Shown: one piece after another, positions 12,120-21,266 of the stretch
Position numbering within the stretch: position 1 is the first letter of the stretch
Layout: each line of letters begins with the position of its first letter
NCBI GenBank assembly: GCA_036426205.1
Contig: CM071570.1
Span: 77,638,547-77,702,546 of the forward strand
Length of the DNA stretch: 64,000 nucleotides
Origin: Ascaphus truei
Taxonomy: Eukaryota > Chordata > Amphibia > Anura > Ascaphidae
Direction of reading: 5' to 3'
The notes under the pieces: generated by a model
The model's database searches: none
The model's input: the letters and a program-made list of their open reading frames with translations, nothing else
What the model was told of the DNA's origin: nothing
Position numbers and translations under genes: made by a program

Positions 12120-12420
12120 TGTAGGACCACCATTAAAAAAACTGGGGACCTCTGGGTCTGAACTGAGCTAGGTTTAGCTCCCAGGACTCTCCCGGTTTCC
12201 TAGATAATTACCGGTTATGTTGCGAATGTTTTCCTCCCCTTTAAAGGAAACAAAATGGCAACCAAATCTCACAGGTGCCGTGGGCCAGTAGGAAGCCGCG
12301 ACGTCATCAGAAGGAAAACATTGTGGCTTCCTATTTGAAGCCTGTCTCAATGTGGATAAGGAACCCTGGTTCCCCAGAGCTAATAACGCGGCTCAGTTCC
12401 AGCATGCCTCCTAGTTTAAA
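12120..12420. repeat. dispersed repeat, copy 2
   Basis: This is the second copy of the repeat described at 9,640-9,830. It includes an inner inverted pair (AGGAAGCC...GGCTTCCT) around 12,290-12,330. Confidence 0.4.
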
Positions 12421-13174
12421 TGATGTTAAAAAAAAATCAATAGTGATTTTATGCGGGATTGCCGACTTGTGATGCCTCATCTACCATTTGTTTCATACAC
12501 AATTTTTTTTATATTTAGGCCAACAAGCCAAGTTGCAGCCAATATACATTTAAATGTATTTTTGTAATGGGCTAGTTTAGCTATCAAACCTAGAGCATCA
12601 GGTAATAAACTGCAGCAGTTACAAACTTGCAGTGACTTGGGATGAATTATAAGACATTTCTTATATGTATCTAATAATACCAGGCATGTTTTAAAAAGTC
12701 CTGGCAAACATTATTTTTAACTGATATTTCCTCGACACTGGAAAATGCCTGAGGACTTAATAATTGGGCAAGTAGGGTGAAAAATAAAAATTGAAGGCAC
12801 TTTCTAAAACATTAGTATTATTGTTTTAGCACTTCAATCAGACGGGACATCAAAGGCATGTTAAATTTGCAGTTTTGTGATATATATTTTAAGGAAAGGT
12901 GAACATGGAGATCTTTAGCAATAACAATAAAAAAAAACAAGGAACTTAACAGCATCCCAGATTCGTCACACAAAATATACACTTGGCTACCCGAATACTT
13001 CTGGTTTCACTCAAGAATAAGAGACTATGCAATCAAAGTCCAAATGTTGGAGGCAGCAGGCAGCCATTTTTGTCCATCACTTATCACCTGCTTCTCGGGG
13101 GTCTACATTTAAGTAAGGCTGTTTTGATAAAAGAAAAACATCCTGAAATTGGGTGGCCTACTTCATTAAAGTAT

Positions 13175-13179
13175 ATATC

Positions 13180-13233
<54 letters not shown>

Positions 13234-13325
13234 CACATACATATACCCACTGAATAAATGTGTTAGACCACCAGTATTTTGTTTAATATTAATACCATGA
13301 ATAAATGTGTGTCAGAACACCAGTA

Positions 13326-13375
<50 letters not shown>

Positions 13376-13390
13376 GAGATATATATATTT
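13175..13390. repeat. duplicated AT microsatellite block
   Basis: Two (AT)n runs (about 13,183-13,229 and 13,329-13,372) are separated by two copies of a TGAATAAATGTGT...CACCAGTAT unit. This shows a tandem duplication anchored on the microsatellite. Confidence 0.85.
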
Positions 13391-13550
13391 ACTGGATAAA
13401 AGTCATTGGCAAGTTAATGGCCTCTTTGCTGCACTACAACAGACTGCAGGTGACTCCAGAAACAACGCAGTTAATTTGCATACTAATACATAATCAACAC
13501 AGGGGAAAGATGACAAACCCCAAACTCTGGAGGCACAATCCCCCCCCAAA

Positions 13551-13573
13551 AAATAATAATAATAATAATAATG
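13551..13573. repeat. (AAT)n microsatellite
   Basis: A short AAT trinucleotide run. Confidence 0.9.
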
Positions 13574-13891
13574 ATACAAAGCATGGCATTTACTGTTGCA
13601 GCTTTGTTCCCTCCCCTCCTCCCTCCAAACATCACTGAAAAGCATGCAAGATGTTTGCCCAATAAATAATGCACAGTATATATAAAAAAAAAAGTGCCAT
13701 TTCTCCTCACATACACATATACATTAACACTTGTTTTGTTGGTTTCTTTTACCATAGCACATGACTCTTTTATAAGCAACAACATAGATAATATATATAC
13801 CGTATATATTAAAAAAAAAAAAAGCCAGGAAGCATTTTTTCCCCCCCAAATCCCCAACATTTTCAGATAGAAGTATATAACATTACTCGAC

Positions 13892-13923
13892 CTTGCGTCC
13901 CCTGCATGCTCAGAGTCTGTCAT
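13892..13923 (-). CDS. ZC3H6: ZC3H6 exon 1, coding part (start codon)
   Basis: The minus strand reads ATG at 13,923-13,921 followed by MTDSEHAGDA and two bases of an Arg codon. MTDSEHAG is the conserved ZC3H6 N-terminus. The context AAAACATGA has A at -3. The exon ends at AAG|GTCGAG (GT at 13,891-13,890); this leaves phase 2, exactly what exon 2 needs, and joining gives an uninterrupted DAREDGELE. The donor departs from GTRAGT at +3 to +5. An upstream in-frame ATG at 14,091 opens a longer frame through Lys-rich and Cys-rich sequence, but that is 5' UTR; homology fixes the start at 13,923. Confidence 0.87.
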
Positions 13924-14489
13924 GTTTTGGTCAAGGGCTGGGTTTGGGGGTCTGGAGAACAAGCTTTCAAAAGCCATGTCTGATGAATGATGACAGCCAA
14001 TGCAACCCCCTTTGTCGTGTTTTTCTTGTTTGCAGACTATATATTTGGTAACACTTAACACTATAGTCTTTTTTTTAAACAAAAACGACAAAAAAAACCA
14101 GGAGCAAACGACGCCCCCCCTTTTTTTGTTGTCCCTTTCTACAAGAGCGAAAACGAGACGTTTGACTGTGATAGATGATGAACGTTTACAGTATTCATTA
14201 AAAACTCACGGTTACTAGTGAGAGAGGACAAGGCTTTTTCCCCCAAGTCTACAATCACTGGATGGTTGTTTTTAAAACCGTGTGAGCTCGTCTTACTACC
14301 CCCGGTTAGATTGTGTCCGCCGGTTGGTTGAATCTTCCTATATTATTATTTTTTTATGGGTTTTGTTTAAGAGAGTTGATTCTATTTTGTTTTAATACTG
14401 ATATTTTTTTTTTTCAACAGATCGAATTTGTTTTCTCAAGATACAAAATAAATAAAACAAGAGGGCGGACCAACGTAAAAAAACAAAAA
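13924..14489 (-). other. ZC3H6: probable ZC3H6 5' UTR
   Basis: This lies between the start codon and the CpG-rich promoter on the minus strand. It is AT-rich with several T runs. The transcription start and any 5' UTR intron cannot be placed from sequence alone. Confidence 0.5.
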
Positions 14490-14960
14490 AAAACGCGAGG
14501 GTCTTTTAACGGTACCCGTTACAATTCCTTCCTACCAACATGGCGCCCGACACAATATCGACAAAATGGCGACCGCCGTTCAAATACCTTCAGTTAGGCA
14601 TCTCAGAGCAAGCTGAGGTATCCATCCGCAGGCATCTTTGAAGCCGACCCGCCTGTCCCCTGACGTCACCCCCGTCCCAACTGACGTGCATCTCATTGGC
14701 TGAAGGGGGCGGGGCTTACTGGGCAAACGAGCGCCATTTCGCTAACTTGCCTGTCGATCACATTTGAAGGCGGGGACTAGGCGCGCACTCTTTTCGCTCT
14801 GTGTCCCGCCTCTCTTTGTTCGGGTTAATAGCGAGGTATGAAAGTTCTACCCTGTCCCTAAATGCTGATGCGTCATTGGCGGCGGAGTGATATTCTTTTC
14901 TGTAGGAGTCCTGGTAGTGCGGCCTTATGACGTGGGTGGTTATACAAGTAAACTACACGC
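14490..14960. promoter_or_regulatory. ZC3H6: CpG-rich promoter region upstream of ZC3H6
   Basis: This GC- and CpG-rich stretch stands out from AT-rich surroundings just upstream of exon 1. It contains two YY1-type motifs (AACATGGCGCC at 14,537 and AAAATGGCGACC at 14,563), a perfect CRE TGACGTCA at 14,661, an ATTGG CCAAT-box at 14,695 and a GGGGGCGGGG GC box at 14,705. The set suits a broad housekeeping promoter. The YY1 motifs read on the plus strand, so bidirectional activity is possible. Confidence 0.7.
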
Positions 14961-15100
14961 ACACACACAGGAGAGCAGGTGGTACAATGTGGGATCTTCC
15001 ATATTTTCATGTAGTGGTATCAGTACCGTGTTAGCCGAGCTTCAAAAATCAAAAAATAAATAGATGATACCGTTCTGTGGCTAACGAAATGCTTTTATTT

Positions 15101-15139
15101 GTGCGAGCCTTCGAGATACACTGATCTCTTCTTCCGGCG
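15101..15139 (-). other. hammerhead-like motif 3' of PLE ORF
   Basis: The minus strand reads CCGGAAGAAGAGAT, a loop, then ATCTCGAAGGCTCGC: a CTGANGA-like box with U4 changed, a GAGAT/ATCTC stem, and GAAG in place of GAAA. Penelope-like elements are known to carry hammerhead ribozymes in their LTR-like repeats. This copy looks inactive or degenerate. Confidence 0.45.
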
Positions 15140-15563
15140 ATGTTATAATGAATGAAGCAAGCAAAATCTATACTATAAACAGTGTCTATTGGAATGTTAT
15201 CTGTGCTTTTCCTTCCCCCGGTGTGAATGTTTTTTATGGCTGGAGGTGTCAAAAGGTTCCTGAAAGCAAGTGATGAAAGAGTGTGTATGTGTATCAGTGT
15301 GAATAAAAATGAATGGAGAGCCCACAGTGTATACAGTGCTTTACAAAAGGTGTGTGTGGAGTGGGAGTGGATATAAATGGTGTGGGTGTGGAAATGTGAG
15401 AGTTAGTAGCACAACTAAAAGTGTGTGTGGATACTTTGTGGTCCCTATTGGTGTGTAGGGATGGAAAAACAAGGAGTATAAGTATGTGTGAGAGACAGAA
15501 TACATATAGCACAGTATGTACAGACATGGCCTGTAGCGCTCATGGGAAGAGCGTTCACTTGTG

Positions 15564-16754
15564 TCAGTAATGACTCATAAAATTTCGATCTCTGTTTAGG
15601 CCACTGCTAAGTGTCCCGAACAATTGCATAAATTTGTATTCATGCAACCGTCTCTCTTTCGGTGTTTTAAGATTACCTTTGAGTATGGCAACCCTCAGAT
15701 CGTTCATCTTATGGCCAGAGTCAGAGAAATGTTCGCCAACAGGACTGTCTCTTCTTCCGCGTGTGATGCTGTGGCGGTGCGGGTTCATTCTCTTGTTTAG
15801 CCCCTGCCCTGTCTCACCTATGTAGTAGCAGCCCCCTGGGCATTTCATGCACATGATGAGGTACACGACATTGTTGGAGGAATACGTAAACCTTCCTCTG
15901 ATTTTGTATTCCCGATTTCTGTGTGGTATTTGTATTGTGTCCGCTGTGTAGAGCATTGCGCAGGTTTTGCATCTTGGGTCCTGGCATGGTTTTGTCCCGC
16001 ATTCAGTTGTACTACTGAATACATTACTCCTCACCATAATATTCTTGAGATTATGGGGTTGTTTGTATGATAATAAGGGTGCTTCAGGGAAGACCATTTG
16101 CAGTCTTGTATCTTCCTGGAGGATTGGTTGTAGTTTCCTGGCGATCTTGCGTAGGGCTCCTAGGTGTGGGTTATATGTGACCACCAAAGGTACCCTGTCG
16201 CTTGTCTCCTTCTGTTTGTATTCAAGGAGATCACTTCTTGGTATTCTGGTGGCTTTGTGAATTTGCTGGTCTACAATTCTGTGGTTATATCCACGGTTTA
16301 TAAAGTCTGATCTCAAGGCTTTAATCCGCTGGTCTCTGTCTGCTGTGTTGGAGCATATCCGGTTGTATCGTATGGCTTGACTGTAGATGGTTGCATGTTT
16401 GGTGTGTGTCGGGTAGAAGCTGTTGTCCCTCAAATAGCTGGCTCTGTCTGTAGGTTTGCGGTATACAGAAGTCTGTAGTTGGTTGTTCTTTATAGTGATG
16501 GTGGTGTCTAGGAAATGTACTTCATCCGGGGAATGGGTGAGTTTGAGGTTGATGGTCGGGTGGAACGTATTGAAGTTGTCATAGAACTGTAGGAGGTCCT
16601 GTTCGCCAGAGGTCCAAATCAGGAGGATGTCATCGATGTAGCGAAGGTATGTAAGGGGTTTCAAGTGACAGTTGGAAAGAAAGTCACTTTCCAGTTTTGC
16701 GCAGAACAGATTGGCATACTGTGGTGCCATCCGAGTACCCATAGCGGTCCCGGT
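15564..16754 (-). CDS. PLE reverse transcriptase with GIY-YIG endonuclease, N-terminus missing
   Basis: The uninterrupted frame covers the end of the RT domain and the C-terminal endonuclease of a Penelope-like element. It begins at the gap with GTAMGTRMAPQYANLF (RT motif) and reaches LRYIDDILLIW, the catalytic YIDD box. Next come a basic linker and a Cys-rich segment (CGTKPCQDPRCKTC). A GIY-YIG-type nuclease follows, with VVYLIMCMKCPGGCYYIGETG and later HEYKFMQLFGT. The stop is at 15,564. Such proteins prime reverse transcription at DNA ends. About 396 residues are visible; the N-terminal half falls in the gap. No stop or frameshift is seen in the visible part, which suggests a fairly young copy. 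Confidence 0.92.
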   Translation of the reverse strand, partial: TGTAMGTRMAPQYANLFCAKLESDFLSNCHLKPLTYLRYIDDILLIWTSGEQDLLQFYDNFNTFHPTINLKLTHSPDEVHFLDTTITIKNNQLQTSVYRKPTDRASYLRDNSFYPTHTKHATIYSQAIRYNRICSNTADRDQRIKALRSDFINRGYNHRIVDQQIHKATRIPRSDLLEYKQKETSDRVPLVVTYNPHLGALRKIARKLQPILQEDTRLQMVFPEAPLLSYKQPHNLKNIMVRSNVFSSTTECGTKPCQDPRCKTCAMLYTADTIQIPHRNREYKIRGRFTYSSNNVVYLIMCMKCPGGCYYIGETGQGLNKRMNPHRHSITRGRRDSPVGEHFSDSGHKMNDLRVAILKGNLKTPKERRLHEYKFMQLFGTLSSGLNRDRNFMSHY

Positions 16755-16892
16755 NNNNNNNNNNNNNNNNNNNNNNNNNNNNNNNNNNNNNNNNNNNNNN
16801 NNNNNNNNNNNNNNNNNNNNNNNNNNNNNNNNNNNNNNNNNNNNNNNNNNNNNNNNNNNNNNNNNNNNNNNNNNNNNNNNNNNNNNNNNNNN
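16755..16892. other. assembly gap (138 N)
   Basis: A run of 138 N. It sits exactly between the PLE and the truncated left LTR of the next element, so it must hold the PLE 5' part and about 348 bp of LTR if both are complete. The real missing length is then greater than 138 bp. Confidence 0.99.
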
Positions 16893-17058
16893 CAAATGTC
16901 AGCTCAGGAAAATCCTCTTCCTGTGTCTCACATGACACTATTTCACAGAGCTCTGAGGGAGCTCTAATCAGCCAGGTGGATTTGATTGCAGGTGTGCATT
17001 AACCAGCACACTGCTAGATTAGAGGCAAGATTCTTAAAAGGGATAAGACCCTGTTACA
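16893..17058 (-). repeat. 3' LTR, truncated by gap
   Basis: It matches 21,019-21,184 base for base except for three substitutions. It begins TGTAACAGGGTCTTATCCC on the minus strand. Confidence 0.95.
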
Positions 17059-17073
17059 CACCTCCCCTGTTTG
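17059..17073 (-). other. polypurine tract
   Basis: The minus strand reads CAAACAGGGGAGGTG immediately before the 3' LTR start TGTAAC. This is the expected place and composition for plus-strand priming. Confidence 0.85.
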
Positions 17074-17130
17074 TGGGAAGCTCGGGCTTACCATGGCCGA
17101 AGCCCATCCTTCCACTCTCATTCTAGATAT

Positions 17131-19848
17131 CTATGTGACTTGAATGAGAGTGGATGGAGGAAGAGAACCCTCAGTCCCGCTGGGATTGGAGCCCTTTCTA
17201 CAGTTTATTCGTGTCTCCTCCTGAAGGTGCTTGAGATCAGCACTCCTCAGTCGCTCGAGGAGAACTTTTTCCAAGTACAGTCTTTTTACCGAGTGCGCGG
17301 GCATGAGATTTCCCTTGCGTCGGGCGCTCCTCTTTTTGTGGGCAGATTGTATGGCGACAGTTGCAGAGCGTTTGAGAGTAACCCTTTGAGTTTTCCGCTC
17401 TTGAAGCTGTCCTTCGGCACTCTTTCCACTCCATGGTGTTGCCAGTTCAGATTCTTTGGGATTGAGTTGCAATTCCACCTCCAGAGAATGTCCCATCTTT
17501 TCAGCTTCATCCACTAAGGATTCTTCTGATTTTGATTCTGCACGTATACCTTTCTGTTTTGCCTGGTGGCCAGCTGAAGGTTTTGCTAGGGCTTGCTTAG
17601 GTGGTTTAGACTTTGCAACCTTGTTTTTCAGATGAGCGGTGTTCCCAGCTCTCACTGTATCCTTGTTCCTTTGTTTTTTTGTGGCTGTGGGATACCGACG
17701 CTTGGTCAGGGTCAATACTTGTCCTTGTAGTACTGTCATCTCATCTGCGAGAGATCCCTGTTTTTTGAGTGCGTCTTGCAAGTCTGTTCTCAGGGAATTT
17801 ATCTGCGCACTTTGCTTTCTCTGAGTTTGTATCAGTGTCTCCTTCATATTCTGGAGCTCTGTAATGTTTGTCGTCAAGGTTGCCGCTGCGTCTGTTTTCT
17901 CCTTGGTGTACTGACTCAAGGTACAGACTCTCTGTCTCTCCAGCTCTTGCTCCAGTTTCTGGGCCTTCTCCCGCTCCCTGTCATACAGAGTCACCTGGTA
18001 TCGAAGCTCCGCCTCCAACGATGCTCTGGTGACATGCAGCGTGGCCTTTAGCTCCTCATACTGCTCTGTGGGGACACACAGGGTATTCAGACGTTCCTGC
18101 AGCGTTTGTACCTCTTTAGCAGCCTGCAGATTTTCTTCCTGCAGAGTTCGCTGCTTCTCCTCTGTATTCTGGAGGTGTGTATGCAGACCTTGTAGTTGGT
18201 TCTGCAGTCGGTGCTCTGCTTCAACCTTTTCACCTTCCAGAAGTTTCTTTATTTTTTCCAACTCATGGAGCTTTTCATTCTTTCCATTGACGTGGTCTGT
18301 CAACTCAGAATTTTCTTTTTTTAATCTTAAATTTTCTCTTTTTCCAGTCTCTGTAATATTCAGGGCCTCCTTGTAGTCCGTCTTCCATTTTCGCACTTCT
18401 GCTTGGAGACCGACTGTCTCCTGGCGTGAGACTTCCATCTCTAGGTTGAGGGTCTGAAGCTCCTTCTGAGAGACTTTGAGATCTATATTAAGATTGACAA
18501 TAGTTTTTTTAGAATTGTCCAGCTCCTCAGCGAGACTGTGAAGTTCCTTTTTGGCGACTTCCAGTTTTGTCCGGCAGCTGCCGATCTCGTGGTGTGAGGC
18601 ATCCAGTGCTGTGCGGAGATTATGAACCTCTTTCTGGGATATGTCCACCTCTGTCCGGACACTGTTGACCTCCTGGTGTGAGGCATTCAGTTCTATGTGG
18701 AGAGTGTGAACCTCATTCTGAGAGACTTCCACCTCTCTATGGCACTTGCGAACTTCTTGCTGAAAGACTGTAATCTCCTTCAGTGCCTCCTCATATTTCT
18801 GCTTCAGATTAACAATCAGTCTATCAGATTTGCTCTGTTTTTCATCCATGGCGGTAATAGTAACGTTTGCTATATCTAGATCTGTCCTTAGATCCTCCAA
18901 GTCGGTCCCGGATTCAGAATACAGTGTGAGAACAGTTTTCTGTAGCTCAGCATTATCTTCCCTCTCCAGTTTCAATTGTTCCCGGAGCAGATCACAGTCA
19001 CGCCTGGCAATTTTCAGGGCATCTTCAGGGCTGGTCAAGGGATGGTCACTCATTGGTTCCGGCTCCGCTTCCCTGGTATGGTTGGTTGAGGGTTTCTCAC
19101 TACTAGCACCGGACAGACACTTCTTTGGGGTACACGATTTCTGCCTTGGGCCCTCTGGATATTCGGTCATCCGCGGGACGAATTCTCCATTGTTTCTAGG
19201 CTGCAGGGCCTCTCGGACCCCCTTTTCCTCCGCGGGATCTGCAGATGTGTCTGTTCTTTCCACGGTAAGTAAAGACCCTTTTTTCTTTTTCCGCCTTTTT
19301 GTTTTTGACGACCCTGTCCCATCAGGGATATTGGGGTCTCCGTCTTTATTTGAAATTTCAGCAGCTTCACTGTATCCGTCATGTTTTCCTTGCAGTTGCG
19401 TTAGGTGGCGTAAATATTCAGCGATCTGCTGTTCCCTCTCTTCCTCTTGCCGATCACATTCGTCATCATAGAGAGCGGTCTTTTCGGTTCGTACCGAGTT
19501 TAGGCACCCCCACCATTCTTGGGGTGTTCTGTGGGTGTGATTCGTTTCGGGATCCCAGTAAGAGATGTCTTCCTCTTTATCGGACTGGAAGGGCCACTCT
19601 TCTGTGGGGTAGGGTTCATTACAGGAACGCCGCATCTTGTCCTCCATTTTGGGGTTATCAGGTGTATTTTTATTCCTGACCTCAGGAGGCGCTATTGCAG
19701 CTGTTATCACTGTATTTGCTAGAACCCCAAATTGTGGTAGTCCTACAGGCGTGCATATTTTGCTTGTAGAGGTCGCAGCTCTCACAGGCATCTCTGTAGA
19801 CTTTTTCTTCCCTTGGGTAAGTTTTACAATATTAGCAGTACTGTGCAT
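17131..19848 (-). CDS. 905-residue coiled-coil protein of an LTR element
   Basis: This is an uninterrupted 905-codon ORF that fills most of the internal region of the LTR element. I do not recognise a family. Residues 1-270 are polar and probably disordered, with a basic KTKRRKKKKG run near 180-190 that could be a nuclear signal. Residues about 275-715 are a long, nearly continuous coiled coil rich in Glu, Leu, Lys and Gln. Within it, residues about 367-480 are built from a 14-residue (two-heptad) repeat of the form SxxEVxxLrxELd. Residues about 715-905 are basic and Lys/Arg/Pro-rich. There is no CCHC knuckle, protease, RT, integrase or transmembrane segment. It could be a highly diverged gag-like structural protein or a captured host coiled-coil gene; composition alone cannot decide. 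Shadow ORFs in other frames were discarded. An open frame of this length in an element suggests recent activity or selection. Confidence 0.8.
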   Translation of the reverse strand: MHSTANIVKLTQGKKKSTEMPVRAATSTSKICTPVGLPQFGVLANTVITAAIAPPEVRNKNTPDNPKMEDKMRRSCNEPYPTEEWPFQSDKEEDISYWDPETNHTHRTPQEWWGCLNSVRTEKTALYDDECDRQEEEREQQIAEYLRHLTQLQGKHDGYSEAAEISNKDGDPNIPDGTGSSKTKRRKKKKGSLLTVERTDTSADPAEEKGVREALQPRNNGEFVPRMTEYPEGPRQKSCTPKKCLSGASSEKPSTNHTREAEPEPMSDHPLTSPEDALKIARRDCDLLREQLKLEREDNAELQKTVLTLYSESGTDLEDLRTDLDIANVTITAMDEKQSKSDRLIVNLKQKYEEALKEITVFQQEVRKCHREVEVSQNEVHTLHIELNASHQEVNSVRTEVDISQKEVHNLRTALDASHHEIGSCRTKLEVAKKELHSLAEELDNSKKTIVNLNIDLKVSQKELQTLNLEMEVSRQETVGLQAEVRKWKTDYKEALNITETGKRENLRLKKENSELTDHVNGKNEKLHELEKIKKLLEGEKVEAEHRLQNQLQGLHTHLQNTEEKQRTLQEENLQAAKEVQTLQERLNTLCVPTEQYEELKATLHVTRASLEAELRYQVTLYDREREKAQKLEQELERQRVCTLSQYTKEKTDAAATLTTNITELQNMKETLIQTQRKQSAQINSLRTDLQDALKKQGSLADEMTVLQGQVLTLTKRRYPTATKKQRNKDTVRAGNTAHLKNKVAKSKPPKQALAKPSAGHQAKQKGIRAESKSEESLVDEAEKMGHSLEVELQLNPKESELATPWSGKSAEGQLQERKTQRVTLKRSATVAIQSAHKKRSARRKGNLMPAHSVKRLYLEKVLLERLRSADLKHLQEETRINCRKGSNPSGTEGSLPPSTLIQVT

Positions 19849-20650
19849 GCATTCACTCTCATCGTCTGAATAAGGCCTGAAGGGACACTGATCTGTGTGG
19901 TGGGGTTCTTTAAACCCAGGAACAAATTTTCTTCCCCATTTTTGCAGTGTCTGTATTTGACTTCAGCTGGGTGGCCATTTTAAATTCCCAGAATCAGTAC
20001 CTTGCGTCGGTCACTGCCTGTAACAGTTTCCCTGCTTCAGCACAGTCTTGCATATACTCCATTCACAGCTGTTAGTCCTATGCGGTGTGGCAGCCTTTAC
20101 TTCCAGAATCAGTACCGTTTGTGGGTCACTGTGTGTATACACTGCTTCAGAGCATTTTTTTTTTTTTTTTAAGAAAACAATAAACAAAGCTTAGCTCCAC
20201 TGGAGCGCTAACTCACTTCTTGAACCCTGACTACTGCTGGAAGGCAAAGCCCCTTTATCAACAACCATACTGCATTACACATCATTGTGATAGGCAAGTA
20301 AGGTTTACCTGCTTCAGCAGTCTCTCTCTCTCCTCTTGGGATTGGGGAAAAGAGTCCATCTGTGGTTTTGTGGCTTTCTTCAGTGCAGTGTAGATTTCCT
20401 GCCTGGATGTGTATCCCTTTAATTCTGGTCCCTGCTGCATGCGATTCTTTGCTTTGTTGCTCAGGCTGTTTGCAGGAACTATATGCAGGAAAATAAGCAC
20501 AACCTTTTTCACAGGCAGTGCAGTTTTGCTGCCTGGATGTGTTTCTTTGGTTTTGTTGCTCAGACTGTTTGCAGGAACTATTCAGGGAAAAGCACAAACA
20601 TTTTCACAGGCAGTCTCCGGGGCCCCTTTGAACTTCAAGGGCCACCTCTC
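19849..20650 (-). other. 5' leader of the LTR element with tandem repeats
   Basis: This lies between the primer-binding site and the coiled-coil start. Around 20,330-20,620 a unit of about 115 bp repeats imperfectly (TTTGTTGCTCAG...GTTTGCAGGAACTA...TTTTTCACAGGCAG on the plus strand). Short open frames here (for example 20,208-20,597 minus) come from that repeat and are not supported as genes. Confidence 0.6.
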
Positions 20651-20668
20651 ATCCCACTTCTGACACCA
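20651..20668 (-). other. primer-binding site, tRNA-Leu
   Basis: The minus strand reads TGGTGTCAGAAGTGGGAT two bases after the 5' LTR. This is the complement of the 3' end of vertebrate tRNA-Leu (CAG/CAA type) including CCA, an 18 nt match. It fixes the orientation of the element. Confidence 0.9.
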
Positions 20669-20670
20669 TA

Positions 20671-21184
20671 TGTAAGCGATGTGTGCAGAGGTATGCAATG
20701 GAGACCGTTTTTAAGGTGAAATTAAAATAAGGCTTTATTGCGCCTGTCCCTTTTACAAGCAAAAACATATGAAAACAACAAATGCCTGTCCCTGTTTAAG
20801 GGCTAACTATTTCCCCAGTCCCTTTCTCCAGGGCTGGAGGGATACTCCCATTACCACCCTATTCCCCAAAGTCTCAAGAGATACCTTAAAGCAGGTGGCC
20901 CTGGTAGGTTCCTGGGTCCCCTGTGTCCAGGAATATAAGTCTCTGGGTGTCTTGATCTCAGCACCCCTTTGTGCTCAAGACAGTCTGTGTGCAGGCTTCT
21001 CTGCTTTCCTGTCAGTTCCAAATGTCAGCTCAGGAAAATCCTCTTCCTGTGTCTCACATGACACTTTTTCACAGAGCTCTGAGGGAGCTCTAATCAGCCA
21101 GGTGGATTTGCTTGCAGGTGTGCATTAACCAGCACACTGCTAGATTAGAGGCAAGATTCTTAACAGGGATAAGACCCTGTTACA
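20671..21184 (-). repeat. 5' LTR (514 bp)
   Basis: It starts TGTAACAGGG and ends CGCTTACA on the minus strand. It contains AATAAAG (polyadenylation signal) about 70 bp before its end, preceded by AAAGGGACAGGCGC. The solo LTR at 58,986-60,270 is a relative with the same start, AATAAAG and end. Confidence 0.93.
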
Positions 21185-21266
21185 GTCCTGTTCACCAGAG
21201 GTCCAAATCAGGAGGATGTCATCGATGTAGCGAAGGTATGTAAGGGGTTTCAAGTGACAGGTGGAA
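21185..21266 (-). repeat. PLE fragment flanking the LTR element
   Basis: About 80 bp match 16,596-16,677 of the PLE RT region with only a couple of substitutions. It starts exactly at the LTR edge and ends in a short AT run. It is not the continuation of the left PLE flank, so a second PLE copy or a rearrangement is implied. Confidence 0.85.

Larger units (their letters stand above)
717..13891 (-). other. ZC3H6: ZC3H6 intron 1 (13.2 kb)
   Basis: The interval is bounded by the exon 1 donor and the exon 2 acceptor. No other coding exon of the gene was recognised in it. It is filled with the MITEs, foldback, L2 fragment and microsatellites listed separately; stretches such as 1,810-2,410, 2,480-3,110, 8,730-9,640, 10,250-11,040 and 12,430-13,170 show nothing I can name. 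Confidence 0.8.
15005..16754 (-). mobile_element. Penelope-like retroelement (PLE), 5' end in gap
   Basis: This element carries the RT/GIY-YIG ORF plus about 0.55 kb of 3' sequence with a hammerhead-like motif (15,101-15,139) and an ATAAAAGCATTTCG segment. It is interrupted on its 5' side by the N run. A second short piece of the same element (21,185-21,266) lies on the far side of the neighbouring LTR retrotransposon. Confidence 0.85.
16893..21184 (-). mobile_element. non-autonomous LTR retrotransposon carrying a coiled-coil ORF
   Basis: The element reads on the minus strand. The 5' LTR is 20,671-21,184 (514 bp, TGTAACAGGG...CGCTTACA). A primer-binding site follows after 2 bp. The internal region is 3.6 kb, and a polypurine tract abuts the 3' LTR, of which 166 bp remain (16,893-17,058). 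Over those 166 bp the LTRs differ at three positions with no indel. No gag, protease, RT, RNase H or integrase is encoded. The only long ORF is the coiled-coil protein at 17,131-19,848. It would need an autonomous partner for movement. The left target duplication is hidden in the gap. Confidence 0.85.

Noticed and set aside
13483..14091. 202-residue minus-strand frame starting MSFLFKKK
   Set aside because: Only the 11 codons from 13,923 are homologous to ZC3H6; the rest is 5' UTR and intron read through the donor.
17071..19873. Plus-strand Ser/Cys/Leu-rich frames opposite the coiled-coil ORF
   Set aside because: They overlap the 905-codon ORF on the other strand and have the composition expected of its antisense.
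20651..20668. tRNA-Leu-like sequence as a tRNA gene
   Set aside because: Only the 3' 18 nt match; no cloverleaf follows, and the position beside the LTR marks a primer-binding site.
21185..21195. GTCCTGTTCAC next to both the coiled-coil LTR and the Gypsy LTR (58,226)
   Set aside because: In the first case it is ordinary PLE sequence and in the second a verified target duplication; shared wording is probably chance.
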